Origin: Gymnorhina tibicen
Lineage: Eukaryota > Chordata > Aves > Passeriformes > Artamidae
Length of the DNA: 64,000 nucleotides
Assembly (NCBI GenBank): GCA_013399875.1
Contig: VXAZ01001688.1
Location: 253,686-317,685, forward strand
Reading direction: 5' to 3'
Position 1 is the first letter of the stretch. Each line of letters starts with the position of its first letter. The notes beneath the pieces are model-generated. The model had not been told where the DNA came from and made no database searches. It was given only the letters and a program-made list of their open reading frames with translations. Below are positions 1 to 13,159 of the stretch, in pieces. A program made the position numbers and the translations under genes.

Positions 1-3000
1 GTTGGTCCTGCACTGGAGCTCAGAGAAGGGAAGTTTTGCTGAGGCCCAGCCCTGACCTGGCTGGACCCACAGTGCTCTGGGACATCATAGCTCCTGTGCA
101 AGAAATCCTGCCTTTAGGAAATTCTTTCCCTTTAGGAAATGCACAAAGAAAGAGCAAGAGCTTCAATTCTGGAATGTCTTAATTCAGGATGAGTTGTCGT
201 CGCTGCTGCAATAACACAAATTTTGCTCGTGCGCAATACAGTATTTATTTAACAAAGGCTGAATGAAAGAGCTCCCTCACTCCCTCGCTGTGGTGTGCAA
301 ATGTCTAGAGAGGGTTTGGTGCTTGCTTCAACAGCTCATGCTCCTAAAGACTTGACATCTTGTTTATATTACCTAAATAGATACATGCTGTTTCCGGGAG
401 CTGGTGTTGGGCTTTTACGGCAGTCTTCATACACAGTTTTGTTTTTAGCGTGGGAGAGGTCACAGCATTTTGACGACTCAAAATACCTGACACTGACAAG
501 AGGAAGCAAATTTCACTAAATAAAAAAGGGGTTAGCACTGCACAGGCTGATTATAAATAGTGCTGCCAGTCGCTACCTGATGGTTTATTGAACTTAATGA
601 AACTCCTGTAGCCAAATGTGTATTTTAAGAAGGCGTTTGACCTTGGGCATCTCTCCTGCTGAGGGGATGCTGTCTGCTGTGTCAGTGGTTAAAAATCAAT
701 AACCTCCAGTGCTGTCCTGTTGAGAGCTCTTGTACTTAAGGGTGATATTGTAAAATGTGACAATATTCTGCTGACGAATGACTTGATACCGATATCCCTG
801 TGGGGAAGGGTGGGCAGGGTTATGCGGTGACTCTAAAAATGCACTGATAATGAATGAAGAAAAATTCTGCTGGGGATGCCACTTTACCCATTTAGCACTT
901 GGAACTGCTGCCCTTGTGTCAACCTTTACCAATGCTGTCCGTAGGGGTCTGAGTGAGACCTGTTTGCTGTTGTGATTCACAAATGAGATTCGTTAGGGCT
1001 GTGGAATTCATACTTTGCTATTCTCCTGCTCTTAATCATGGTAGCAGGTTGATAGCCCTATATGCAGGGACTATACTTGTGTCTTGTACACAAAAATCAC
1101 TGCCCAAGTCTCACTTTAGGGGCTGGCTGGACATTTTAGGCTGTTGCCTATAAATAGTTTAAGGGTGAACATCAGGAAGGGAGAAGAGCTGTAAATGGGG
1201 ATAACTGGCAGTGGCTGTGTTTATTGTATCAGTTGGAAGAGAATCTCAAGCTACAAAAAGTGTCTGCCAGTGAAGGTCAGAGCAAAAAGTTCAAGTTCCT
1301 CTTGAGTATGACACTTAATTCACATAAGGGGATGTACATTGGTAGGCAGACAGTTGGGTTTGTTGCCTTACAAAGGCAAATTTTTAAAATATTTAAGGCT
1401 CCAGACTAACTGAGATGCTGCACATAGAGGAGCTTCCATGCACAGCATCAGTTTGAGGTTGTCGGCATGACTTATGGACTAGGCTGACCTTGGATTTTCT
1501 GGGTTCAGAAGTGGGGTGTAGGTTGAAGTTGAGGTACTCTATAAACTTAATATGAAATATTTTGATATATCTACTTGTGCCAAACCTAACTTGTGCTGGA
1601 AGATGTGTAGCCTTTCCCAAGGATAATACTGTAATACTGTTACTTCCCTATAAACATCCCTATCATGGCTCCAAACCTCTGGCTGTGGAGACACTCCTCT
1701 GTGTCTTGCTTGACGCAGGCTGACAGGAAGAGAAGCAATAAATGCAAGGGTACACATAGATGTGTAATTGCAATTTTCCAAAATAACTTTTTTAATAACA
1801 TCTTTTAAATACTTCATGTATTAAAGAGCTCAGCAGGTCTCTTCTTAATATACAGTGTGATTAATTCAAATGAGAAAAAACAGTCATGCAGACAGGCTTT
1901 TCAGCTAATGAACAGGATGCATAAAATATGCTCTGCCTCACTAAGGTATTATTGTCATCTGACATTTTTGGAAACTCCCATGGAATTTATTTTGCATTAG
2001 CTTCTGGTAGTGCTGATGGAGTGGGTGAATTATTGCCTCTTTGTCTTGAGACTTGAGCTAATCCTCTGTGCGGATTTTTGGAAGTTCCTTTTGCACAGTT
2101 TGGAGTTAGGCACATTATTAAGAGAATTGCACACAGGAAAGGTTATCCCAGCAGCACAGGCAGAAGAGACACATCACTGTGGGTTAAGGCAGTAGACCTG
2201 TAAGTCCCATTTTTTGTGCTAGTAAGTCTTAGAAGTTTGTTGCCTGTTTTAGTCCCTTGTACATTATCTGTGTAATGTTTTTTAACTATGTCCTGGGCCT
2301 TGACAAAAGGGGGCTGGCTGCCAAACCTGAACGGATCTCAATGAGACTTTCTAGATGGGAAGTGATAGGGACTTTCTGATGATCAATAGCTACCTTCTGG
2401 TAGAGGCTGGGAGTGTCTCCAAACAGAGCCATCCCAGAACACTGCCTGTTTGTGGAATGTCATGTGCTTTGGTCTTTCAAAGCAAAATGTTCCTGAATGA
2501 AGGGGAATCAAGCCTCCTTAACACGTGCTTTATTGCTTGGCAAATATGGTTCTAGCCCAGACTGAGTATTTCCCTGGACTTGGGTATGGGGTCAGAACCA
2601 GTGTCCCTTCATCTGTTTCAGACATTTGATATGAGTAAGTGCATTGCTGTGCTGAAATAACGGTTTGCAGGCTGACATACATAAAAACCTAACTTCCTGC
2701 CCAGCCTGAACAATAAATGTTTTTGGGAAAATATCTTGAAAGGAAATCCCCTTAGTAAAGCCTAGTGAGCTTTGATGTTGTTTGAGTGTGTGTCGGTCCT
2801 GGACCTTGTGCAGAGCACCTCCCGGTATTCTCTACCTGAAATACCAGTAAACTCATTTAGCAGGGAGTCCTTCATTTCCCGTGCTCAATCAAAAAGCAGA
2901 TTTTGCTCTCTAGCTTCTGAAGTCATCTTATTACAAAAGAGATTTTCTGCCCTGAAAGAAAACAGGCGGAAGAAAACAGAAGAGGAGTTGCTAAAGAGAT

Positions 3001-6000
3001 AAATAACAGACTCAGCCTTAAACCCTGAACTTGCAATTTATTTGCAGAAAATGTTCAGGGAGTGCAAAGACAGGACATCTGTTTCATGTTATTCCCAAAG
3101 CAACCTGCTTATTCAGCTGCAGACATCCCCACCTGCTCCTCTAATGAGCTCAGATCTCACAATATTCCATGTTCCTTACTTTGAACCTGGGCAGAGCTGT
3201 CTGAAGCAGGGGAGCACTTCCTAAAATTCAGCATAGAGAGAACCCTCTGCGCATATGTGCTGTTGGAGTTTCTCTGACTCCCACACTCCTGGAGCTGTGA
3301 TGGCTAAATTAGGCATTAGTGTACAAGCTCCTAATGTAGGATGTTGTGTGTGAAACTAGAGCAGTTTTGGGGCTGGTGAGGGGTTTGGGCTCTGGCCTTG
3401 AAGACAGGATTTTTCAGTGTGATCCTTTTCTAATGCACTGCTGGCGTTTGACATTTACCATTGACTGCTTACGCAAACTAAGGGGTAGCAGAAAGACACT
3501 GATTTCTATTTTTTTTCCCCCCTCCCTGCACTTTAATTTTACAAAGTAAATATCAGAAAGAACTGCTTTGCAGGTGCTTTTTAGCACAGTGAGCATAATG
3601 CTTGGGGAATGCAGCTGAAATCCTTGGCCAAGGCTGCAGAGTCACTGTGTTTCAAAATGCATATGACTTTGGTGGAAACTCTGGACTAAGTGCTCCCAGC
3701 CTGCAGAGGTGCCCACAGCAGTGGGAAAAGTGCTCCAAAATGGTGCAGTCATCTGCTCAGGCAACCTTCTTTAAGAGGAAGGGAATGCCCTTGAAACTTT
3801 ACAGAAGTGGCAGATCCCGGTCCAAGTCCCCCGCTCTGAAGGTGTCCATGGCAGTGTGGTGCCTACCCTCCTTTGGAGGCTGGGGGTTGAAAGTGGTGTT
3901 CAATTGTACCAGAACATTCTGAGCTGACTTCCCGTGACTTGTACAGAGCAGAGTAAATGGGGCAGCAGGCGAGACAAAGAATGGCTTTTGCAGACTCCCA
4001 GGGAAAGTTTCCTTCTTGGGCAGAAGCATCCCTGGGAGCCTTGCTGTGTGTCCTTCCTTATACTGCGCTATTTTTTGCACTCCCTACAGTCAGATACACA
4101 TTGTCAGACACAGATCCCCTCATTTGAGAAGGACCTTTGGTGTCTGTCTCATGCTAAACATTGTCATAATGAGCCCTTTACTTGGTGTGATGCCTCTCGC
4201 CTTTTATCAGCCACTGTTTCCTGGGCTTCGCAGGAGAGGATAGGTCTCTGATGGATTTGCAGGAAGGCTCAGGGTCCATGAGGATGGGGGCAACAGCTAA
4301 GGAAAAGGAGTGAAAAACTGCCTTGTGCTGGCACCTCCCAGTAAATACTCTCAAATAATTTAAAGAACATCATGATAGATTCAGTGTACCAAGCCTTCCA
4401 GCTGCCTTTCCAGTAGCAAATGATGTGTTCTGCCCCAAAAGCCGTAGGCTAACAATACATGTTGGGAGCAGTGGGCAGCCCCAGCCCAAAGCCAGGAGGC
4501 TCTGGAGCATGTGGCTGAATTCAGGCACGGGGTGAGGCAGCCCATTGGAGTTGAGGGAGCCACTTTGCTGTTGTATGTACAGTTGTAGTGCAAAGGTGAG
4601 TTAGGAATGAGATGGGATGGGAGTATCCAACAGTGACAGTGTTGTCTGTAGTCACAGACCTGAAAGAGAATTTCTGGAATTGTAAAAACGGCTGCTCAGT
4701 GCCATCCCAAATATCACTGCCTATGAAGGAGACAGATTTATACTCCTGATAAAATAATCTTCCCAATTTTGTTACCCTGAGCAAAGACTCTAGGTCTTTG
4801 TTGGTTTTTAATTTCCCAATAATTTTTCAGAGGATAAGAGTAAATATCAACAGTGTTTTTTGGTGCCAGCAGAATCCTGGATGTGAGACTGGGATGTGCT
4901 GTGGTGGCAAACAATCCTGGCCTGGAGGCACTGGAGCTGCTTTAGCAGCTCTTCTTGCACCTCTGCTCCCCGTGCCAGGAGCTCTGTGTCGCGCTGGTGA
5001 CCCCCTGCCATGTGCCAAAAGCAAGTGGCAGTGAGACCGTGAGCCCCTGATATCTCTGACGTGAAATCCCACATCTCTGGCAGGGAGTAGATGATTTTCA
5101 GAAAGCTTCTACATAAGTGCTGGGCTGAAGGAGTCTGTGGGATCCTCTATAACAGGAAATTTTGTGTCTGCATGTTGGACCTGACTGGATGAAACTCTGT
5201 AGCAGTGGCAGATTGAAGGATGTGTGAAAAAGATATGATCTGCAAAAAGCAACTAAAAATGGCATATAATGAAAGGGGATCTGCAACTAAGTGTTTCAGT
5301 ACAGTGCACCAAGAGAATTATCTTTATCATAGTGGTGATAGTCAGGTCCTCTCTGCCGCTGTCTCCCAGGGGCAGTAGATCAAAAGAACAGAGCTGTGAC
5401 TTTCTCTGTTGGAGTGAGCAGGAGCAAATCACCTCATTCTCCACAAGAAAAAAAATTGGCAGTGGTGTTTGCCTGTTGCCCAGAGCTCAGCACTTGGATT
5501 GTCTCTAACTGCAGTGTTTCCATTTGTAAAAAACCATCTCATAGTAATTAGTTTTATTGAGTCTGGCCAACTGCCAGGTAAAAAGCTGGATAACACAGTA
5601 TTGGCATGGTGCTCCACAGGTCCAGACATGCTCCATTTCCAGTAGCTTTTGGAGTCTTTAGTGACTTGTATTGCACAGTTATTGCATATCCTGAGTCAGT
5701 GGAGGCAACACAGTACATAGCTAAGTGCCTTTTGCAATGCCCACTATTAAAATTTGTGGTATTTAAGTTGTTATATGGGTAGAATAAAGTATAATGATTT
5801 TCTCTTTGTAAATGGGGTGGACTTTTCCTGTTATTGGCAGTTAGGCTTGCTGGGGCAGAAAAATAGATGAGAACATGGAATTACAACAGGTTGTAAACTC
5901 AGTTTAGCACCAACTATATATAATTATACTTAAGAAATGACAATAATAGCTAGAAACTATGGCATGATAGAAAAAATGTGAATCCTCCCTGGAAGAATGC

Positions 6001-9000
6001 CTTTGCTGTTTGTAGCCAGTTTCACATGCTTAGTAACTTAATTCGACATTGATTTCTGTAAATGGTACTGTAGCTCACAAGGTGGCATTTAGCACATAGA
6101 ATGGAGTAAAGAGGAGTAGTGGCCCCTCAGAGGGCACTCAGGGCTCTGACAACTCTTCACTGGGACCATGAGAAATGGGAGGCTATTATAACAAAGTTCT
6201 GCATACCATCAAAACTCCCCCTTTCTTCCCAGGAAATGCCAAAGCCCAAACACTTGTTTGGAACCTGGGGCTGGGCGTCTGACCAGGGACTGGGACATGC
6301 TGCAAGGAGACATCTTTAGGGAACCGCTGATCCCTGCTGTGTGTGTTGCACCTCTTCTGGAAATGACCAGACCTTTTCCAGACCCACTACTGTAGTTTTA
6401 GCTCCAGTAACTAAAAAATAAAGTATACACAGCAGATGTGAGACCCACTGGAGCACTGATCCTTGTGGGGGGAGCACCAAAGAAAGATTGATAGCAAACT
6501 AACAGAGGTGGATGTATGTGAGGTTTTGTCTTTCCTTCTGAATGACCAAACAGTTTATTCACTCCTAATTCAGAAATTAGAATTAAAAGGGGGCATCTTC
6601 AAAAAAAATTCAGCTCACAGTGGCTTAGGAATTTGTTCCCTTGTGTTGCTTGCTAACCTTGGCAGTAAATGTGACATTAATTCTAATATGTGGCTGCAGG
6701 ACTTCAGAGGATAATAGCTGCAGGTTCACAGCATGTGGGATAGGCCAGTGCCATGCACCTAGAGCCAACGTCCATCACACACAAACCAGACGTGGCAGAT
6801 GGAAAAGATCAGCTTGTGCCCATTTAACCACAGGACACGCTGTAAAACTCTGTCCCATTTAAAACAATTGATTAACTCTAGTGATATCTTTACCATTATC
6901 TCTACCAGTCAATAGATTTGTCTCCATCTAAGTCTTCCTTTAGGAACAAGAGAGTTCTTGATACCTCAGCAGGCTGTTTGCAGATACCAGTTTTGTTTAA
7001 GCACTGTGATAACTGACTGTAAGGGGCTGATTTTATTCCTGTAATATTCATGTTAATAACAATAACTTTTGAGAAACCCATTAAAAGTCTGCATTGGTAA
7101 TTTAAAAGAAAGGTCAGATGCACCATTCCCCATTCCATAATGATCAAGTTAGTAACTTTTGATGGATACATTAAATGATGCTGTCATCCCTGGGCAGATC
7201 ACAGAATCAAAATAGGCTCCTATTTCATTCAGAGTGTAACACCTGCAATGAAATGGTCTTCTGGCTAAAACAGGTGTTTCCAACAGAGGGAAGGTTTGCT
7301 ATTTTAAACTGCATCCAGCCAATACTGTGGGTGTCTGCCAATAGACAGCAACCCATAATCTATATATAAATTAAACAAAACCCCTTCATGACAAGAATAT
7401 TATTAAAGCTGCAAAGTCAGAGACTTGGAGGTGAAGAAATGCCAGCATCAAAGTTTCCTGGGTGACCTCAGTTTGTCCTCTCCTTTGGTCGTGCACATGC
7501 ATAATGATGCAGTTTATAACTACACAGCCAGAAGTTACTCCTTTTTTAATGCCATATCCCCATATTCAGCACCTGAAATGCCCTTGCTCTTGGGGCTGTG
7601 CAGTGCTGGGGCCTTGGCTCTGGATTGTTGCTACCTAAACCAAAAAGGTGATTTATGGAACAACACCAGACTTGTGCCCTGGAGGAGAACATGTTGGGCT
7701 GTTGCCCTGTGGATTCTGCAGGAATTTAAGCACTCTGTTAAAGCCAGAGTTGCCACATTGTGGATGAGGGTGTGACAATGGGGCTCCACACCTGCACAGA
7801 TGCTGTCAGAAATGGGCTTTGCGTACAATGCTGTGAGGAGAAATTACGCTGGAAATCTTTCAGCAGTTTCTCTTGGTGCTCTGTGTCTGGGAGCATATGT
7901 GTGTCTGGTGAGCCCTGGTGGGATCTTAAGCTCATTTGAAAATAGCACTTGTGCTTGATAAGGCAATGTATTTCCTGGGGAAATTGGAGCATCGTTCTGG
8001 CAAGAACAAAGAGGACAAGTTTCTCCAGTCATCTGCTCCTGCATTTTAAACTTCTTTCTGCATACTTCTGATCCTAGGTACATATAAAAGATTATTAAAA
8101 AAAAATTTATGTCATGAGTGTATTGTTACGATTCTTGCACAAAGTGGTATTTGCAACTTTCAGAATTAACTAATTGGGTATGATTTCATACCTCCTTTAA
8201 CAGACTTATCAGCACTGCAGCTACAGCGACTGAGGGTGGCTGCAGATCTCGCTGGCCACTTCAGCAGATCCGTCCCTCCGTGATCTGCTGCTTTTGTGCC
8301 CAGATCCCTGCCAAGGTATGGAGGGCTCTTGGCATGGCTGGAAGGAGCTCAGCCTCCACATCTGAGAGTGTGTAAGGGGCCCTGTCTGTCACCTGGGGTG
8401 CCTCAGCTGGCTTTACCTTGCTCCCGAGCTCTTGGCTGTGCGTTAAGCCTCTGCCAGCATTTCATTTCAAAGTAAATGAAACTGGGACTGGTCTATGTAA
8501 GTCTGCTGTGCTCCAGCCAGAGCTTCCAGCAGTGTTGAGGGCATGAGATCAGCTACAGATCAAGGCTGTGCTCTGTCCTCAGCTTATCTTTTCCGTCTGA
8601 ATTGTCTCACTGTTTTGTGTCCTCTTCTCACTGTTAGATCTGAGGGTTGATTTGGTAACACTCTTCTTGCTGTTGGGGGCAGGGGGTGTCTCAGCATGTC
8701 CTGCTTGTGCAGGACCCACCTGCCTGTGACACAGGGACCAGTGTCTGCAAGGGCTTTCTGATCTCTGTGAAATCATAGTACAATATAGATACTGAAAAAT
8801 GAAAGGAGAACTCAGGTACAGAAAATGAACAGAAAATCAGCTTTTCTATATTAACTCGTCATCTGCTGTGATTCTCACATTGTGTTTGCACAGTTGTCTC
8901 TTGTTTTGAGTTTATTTATTGTGTTGTTAACAAAAGGGAAAAAACCCTCAGTTTTATTCAGCATGTTTTTTTTTGATAGACGTGTTAAAGATGATAGATC

Positions 9001-9640
9001 AAGTTCAAATTTCTAGAACAAATGTGTACATTTACACATGAAAAGTTCAGTTATTTTCTTTTTAAATAGAAGGTTTTGTTTAATACTTGAGTTTACTCTT
9101 GCTTCAGAATGCAAAGGAAATCCTGGTATAGAGCCAGAGACTGGGAGTCATAACAGAAGTTAAACTGAAATTAGACATGAAAGATTTTTTTTTTAGTCTT
9201 TTGTCTCTGAAGCCTGAGAGAATGGTGCCTCTCTAGTGAAGGCATCACAAAAAAGGAAATTGAGCCTCATTGGAAAATGTTATATCCTCTGAGACAGAAG
9301 GGAAAGTCTGAGCAGAAATATTTTTAAGAGTGTCAGTCTGTCTCTCTCTGATCAGACTGTGCAAACCCACCACTTCTAGTTTGGTTTGGGGGTTACTCTG
9401 CAGTTGTAAGTGTCTGGCAACAGTTGGCCCAAATATCAGCAGAGACTCCATCAAACGCCTTGAAGACATATGGAAAAACAGAAATTTATTTACAAGTTTA
9501 CTCATTGAATAGTCCACATACGATAAATTTAGCAAGGTTGCATCCTGGCATAAGATGTTTGCAGAAACTTCAAATTTTTGAAGTTTGCCGAAATGGACCA
9601 AAAATGTGAGGGTTTGCAGATCAAAGTGAGTGGCACTCAC
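1..9640. other. Non-coding DNA, no gene recognised
   Basis: All six readings are broken by stops every few dozen codons, and the longest open stretches have no recognisable domain or biased codon use. No CR1 piece, microsatellite of useful length, RNA gene or CpG-rich segment is visible. There is a short T-to-C pyrimidine run near 3509-3525. The stretch reads as ordinary intronic or intergenic sequence. Short exons or regulatory elements without a recognisable sequence signature could still be present. Confidence 0.6.
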
Positions 9641-9727
9641 CTCCCGGGGCAGGCTTGGGGTCTGCTCTCTCTGGAGGTTTTCCTCAGCTCTTAGTGGTTC
9701 TGTGTGAATTATCATTCAAATGTATTT
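9641..9727 (-). other. Candidate spliced exon, possibly non-coding or 5' exon
   Basis: Read on the minus strand, the segment follows a pyrimidine-rich acceptor (TTTCCTTTACAG) and ends at a near-consensus donor (GGGAG then GTGAGTGCC). All three frames hit a stop near its 5' side. From an ATG inside it one frame stays open to the donor for 25 codons, starting MIIHTEPLRAEENLQREQ. That pattern would suit a first coding exon with some leader, or a non-coding RNA exon. No partner exon with matching phase was found nearby. Splice-like pairs of this quality arise by chance in vertebrate introns, so this is a weak call. Confidence 0.15.
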
Positions 9728-10285
9728 CTGTAAAGGAAATGCCATTCCCAGAGGCAGGATCAAGCTGCTAAAGGTTGTTCAAAGAAAAAATGGCACCAGC
9801 TTTATTTACAGAGATGAAACTTAGCCCACGAGGTCTGTAGCATCAGCCTGCCTTTATCCCTGTGGTAACAGCTGGGAGCAGGGGTGTGCAGGTGGAATGG
9901 GAAAGGACTCGGGCTGGTGTTAGGGAGAGCTGTGTGTTCACACAGGGTTTGCTGTTATTCCCTTTGGGTTTGCTCACAGGGGGCTGTAATCTCCTAAGCC
10001 TCTATTTCAGACAGGAATCTAAAATATGGAAGGACATGCCTCAATTGCAGAGATCTGAAAACTCATGTGGAGCTTTGCTTCTCCAAACTCCAATGTTGTC
10101 AAACTCAGCAGAAAAGTGCTATAAATGTGGTGTAAGTGAAAGCCACATCAGACTCGTGGTGTAAAGCCTGTGTTTGAGACAGATGTCTTAAAGACAATGA
10201 ATATATGCAGGTCACACTTGCAGCTAAGGAACATCCTTATATCCTTGTAGAGAAGTTTATCACCTTCCCAAGCTCATAATGTTGA

Positions 10286-10303
10286 TTTTTTTTTTTCCCC
10301 CCC
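10286..10303 (+). repeat. T-run followed by C-run (polypyrimidine tract)
   Basis: A run of eleven T is followed directly by seven C. Similar T-to-C runs occur at 3509-3525 and 33307-33332. It is a low-complexity tract. No acceptor-plus-exon arrangement follows that I would trust. Confidence 0.85.
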
Positions 10304-12288
10304 TGGCTTGAGCTGGTGACTGAAGCTCACGTGCTTGCAGAGGACCAGCTTGCTGTCATCTCACTGGCATTCTGGTTTGCCACTTGCAATTAAATCTTGA
10401 TGTATCTACGTGCCTTCCCCAAAAGACAAGAACCTGCTTGCAATGAGCTTCCCGGTGACAGGGATCCAACTTCCCCCTGTGTCACTTTGTCTGACCTTTG
10501 GAGCACCGAAGGTTGTGATGCACCAGCCTGCAGGGACCTGCACGATGTTTCTTAATTGTGCTCTGTAATCAGCGGCTCGTTTGCAAGTCTCTGCAATGAC
10601 ACAGCTTTGTCCTCCAGCTGAGGGCACCACGGGAGGCCACTCTGCAGGCAAAGGCAGGAAGTACTGCCAGCAGCTCTGCTTCGAGGCTGGGAGGCTCCTT
10701 GGAGCTGTAAGCTTGTGAGAGGGACCTCAGCGTGTGTTTTATGGTGTATTGATTGGTAGAGGAAGCATAAAATACTGCCTAAACCCACATTCTCTTGGGA
10801 AGCTTCCATTACCCAAGGCAAAACGGGACCTGAAGGTCTGGGGTCCTAAAAAGCATGAATTCCCCTATGAAGTGTGTGTGTGACCTTGGATTAATACAGC
10901 GTCAGGAGAAATAGGTCTCTCTCAGCGTCTCGCAGGAGTTTGCAGGCTCATAGAAGGAACTTGTGATACACACCACAATAAGCTCTGCAGGGGTTAAACT
11001 GGGTGAAGCAGGGGAAACCTTCATTGCATCATCGGGGTGAAGGAGCTGCAAAATTGTTCCACTTTTCCAGAAAAAGGAAGAGTGAAGAACCTGTACTTTG
11101 GCTTTGCTTTGGATTAGTAAAAGTTTGTGTATAAGCTCTGTATAGAAATGGGGGCACTTAAGAGTTGTCGCAAGACCACCTTTCACCCAAGCAGCAGTAA
11201 AAATGTGCTGTTGAAAAAATGGAGACCACTGGGGATGGTCCAGGAGAGATGTGGCTTTGCTTCTTCAAGGTGTCCATGGTTCAGGTGTTCCTCTGCCTGG
11301 AGAGCTAAAAGTGTAAGGGCAGAATAACCCCACGGCTGAACTGAGTTGCCGTGTGCTCAGAAATTGGTTGAACAAGACACTTGGTGACCATGAAATCACA
11401 TTTTGGAAAGGCTGAAGTGGGTAAGCTCAGCCCTGAAGCTGCTTCTGCCTTGTGGAGGATGTGAGCCTACAGGGTAGGATAGCTCTCTGAGTCCTTCCTC
11501 GAATATTTACCTTCTGGAATCCTTTCTCTGGAGCATTAGACTTTCTCATGCAAAACAATCATTCCCTGCTTTGATGGATTCTCATGAAATACAGGCTGCA
11601 TAAATGGAACTGCTGCAGCCCTGTCTGGACTGAAATATACAGTGTTGTAGGATGGAAAGAAATGGTTGTGTTTTTCTTCAAGGCAAAATTTCTTCTATTC
11701 TTGACAGCTTTTGAAAAAAAAGATGGTGTATGTGGAGGGAAAATCTTTGATGGGGAAGTGAAGTAGTGAAATAAAAATGAATTATAGCTCAGTTGTTTCA
11801 CTTTTTAAAGGTGAGGTCTTAAATTTCTAAAGTGGCCATCCAGATGCTAAAAGGCATAACTTTTACAATTTATTACAGCACATTTTCTCCTTTATGTCCT
11901 ATAAAACACTATAGATGTTCTTGACCATACGCCTCTGTCAGAGCACGTGATACATACCTGAAATGTATTCATTCCCTCCAGCCAGGGGACCACAGGGCTG
12001 TGTTTGCTTTAGCCTGTTTTACTGCTCCCTGTGATGAGCAGAAGTTGGAATGAGCTTTAAAAACCTGATGGGTAGTGATGCCAAACCAGCAAAATGGTAC
12101 AAAGATCCTGTAATCCAATGTTTTCTTGCATGGACTGGGCTCAAAAGCAGGCCTGGCCTCCTGTGGGTTGTGCTTGACCAGGAAAGCAGATCTATGCTGC
12201 AAATGCAGTTTTTGTACTTTTATCCTTTACTGTGGGGGAAACTGCATCTTGATGTTGTAGAAAGTGAACCTTAGAATCACCATGAGGA

Positions 12289-12309
12289 CAAATGCAAACA
12301 AATGCAAAT
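12289..12309 (+). promoter_or_regulatory. Tandem octamer-like (POU-factor) motifs
   Basis: The 10-bp word CAAATGCAAA occurs twice back to back (12289-12298 and 12299-12308). The second copy contains a perfect octamer ATGCAAAT at 12302-12309, and the first contains ATGCAAAC. ATGCAAAT is the classic binding word of POU-homeodomain factors of the OCT family. One turn of helix separates the two. There is no TATA box, CpG island or recognisable start site nearby, so any enhancer role is inference. A short word like this also occurs by chance. Confidence 0.25.
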
Positions 12310-13024
12310 AAAGAAGAGTCATGAGCTGGTTCTCTGCCTGGGAGGGAAGAGGAGGGTGAGCTGAGAAACCAGACTGAGGAGTGACTGCTCCTTCTGACAC
12401 CACTAACTCCAAACCCTGGGATTTCAAGCCGGGGACAATATTTCTTCTAGGAGTAATTCAAGCCACAGCTGATAGGCACTGGGCAGGAGCTTGGCTGGAT
12501 ACCCCAGGCCTGCAGAGCAGATGGGATCTGCATGAGGTACAGATTTCAGTCAGGATGTTTGCAGCCCAGGCAGGGTTTGGCAGCTGCCCGTGTTTGTTGT
12601 ACACATGCTGAAAAGTGGGCCAGATGATGAGAACGGAGTGATTCTATGCATGTCCTGGTCAAACCAGGTGTATCTTGCTGTGCTTTTGGTAGTAACCAGC
12701 ATTTTTATTAATCTGCGGTGCATGTATGGCCTTACATTTCAGGGGAATCAAATAAATCTGACTTAATTGCCTTCAAAGTGCTGCAAGAAAGTCAGTGGTT
12801 GGGCAGAGCTCAGCACAGGCTGCACTGGGAGATCTGTGGTAGCACAGGGACCTCAGAAATAAGTTTTTGCAAGCTCAGAGCTTTTACACATTGATAAATC
12901 AGTAATTTCTTACCTACCATAAGGGAAAGCAGTGTAGAAAATATTGATGTTCACTTACATTTAAGCATATCCATATTATATGTATATTTAACACTTGTTT
13001 TTATTAACCATACATTCTTGTTTA

Positions 13025-13147
13025 TGTTAAATACTTTAAACATACAGTGAATACACCATATAGCCAATATAATAAATATATAAATCTTTTTCTTACAATG
13101 AAATATTGGCTATATTTAGTTTACTACACTTTAGTTTATTAACATGA
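13025..13147. repeat. AT-rich imperfect inverted repeat with 13-bp perfect core
   Basis: The word ATATAGCCAATAT at 13058-13070 is matched exactly, in inverted orientation, by ATATTGGCTATAT at 13103-13115 across a 32-nt spacer. Flanking sequence extends the symmetry weakly: TGTTAA at 13025-13030 is the counterpart of TTAACA near 13139-13144, with scattered matches between. The surroundings from about 12960 to 13160 are strongly AT-rich. It could be a hairpin, a small palindromic element or the remnant of a miniature inverted-repeat transposon. No clear target-site duplication was seen. Confidence 0.6.
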
Positions 13148-13159
13148 ATTTTAATTAAG

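Larger units (their letters stand above)
9728..12950. other. Non-coding DNA, no gene recognised
   Basis: Apart from the pyrimidine tract at 10286 and the octamer-like pair at 12289, nothing can be assigned. Short open readings occur on both strands but lack domain content, sustained codon bias or consistent splice signals. Confidence 0.6.

Noticed and set aside
9245..9715. 156-codon minus-strand open reading
   Set aside because: Not recognisable. Only its upstream end overlaps the weak exon candidate, and the rest would be intron under that model.
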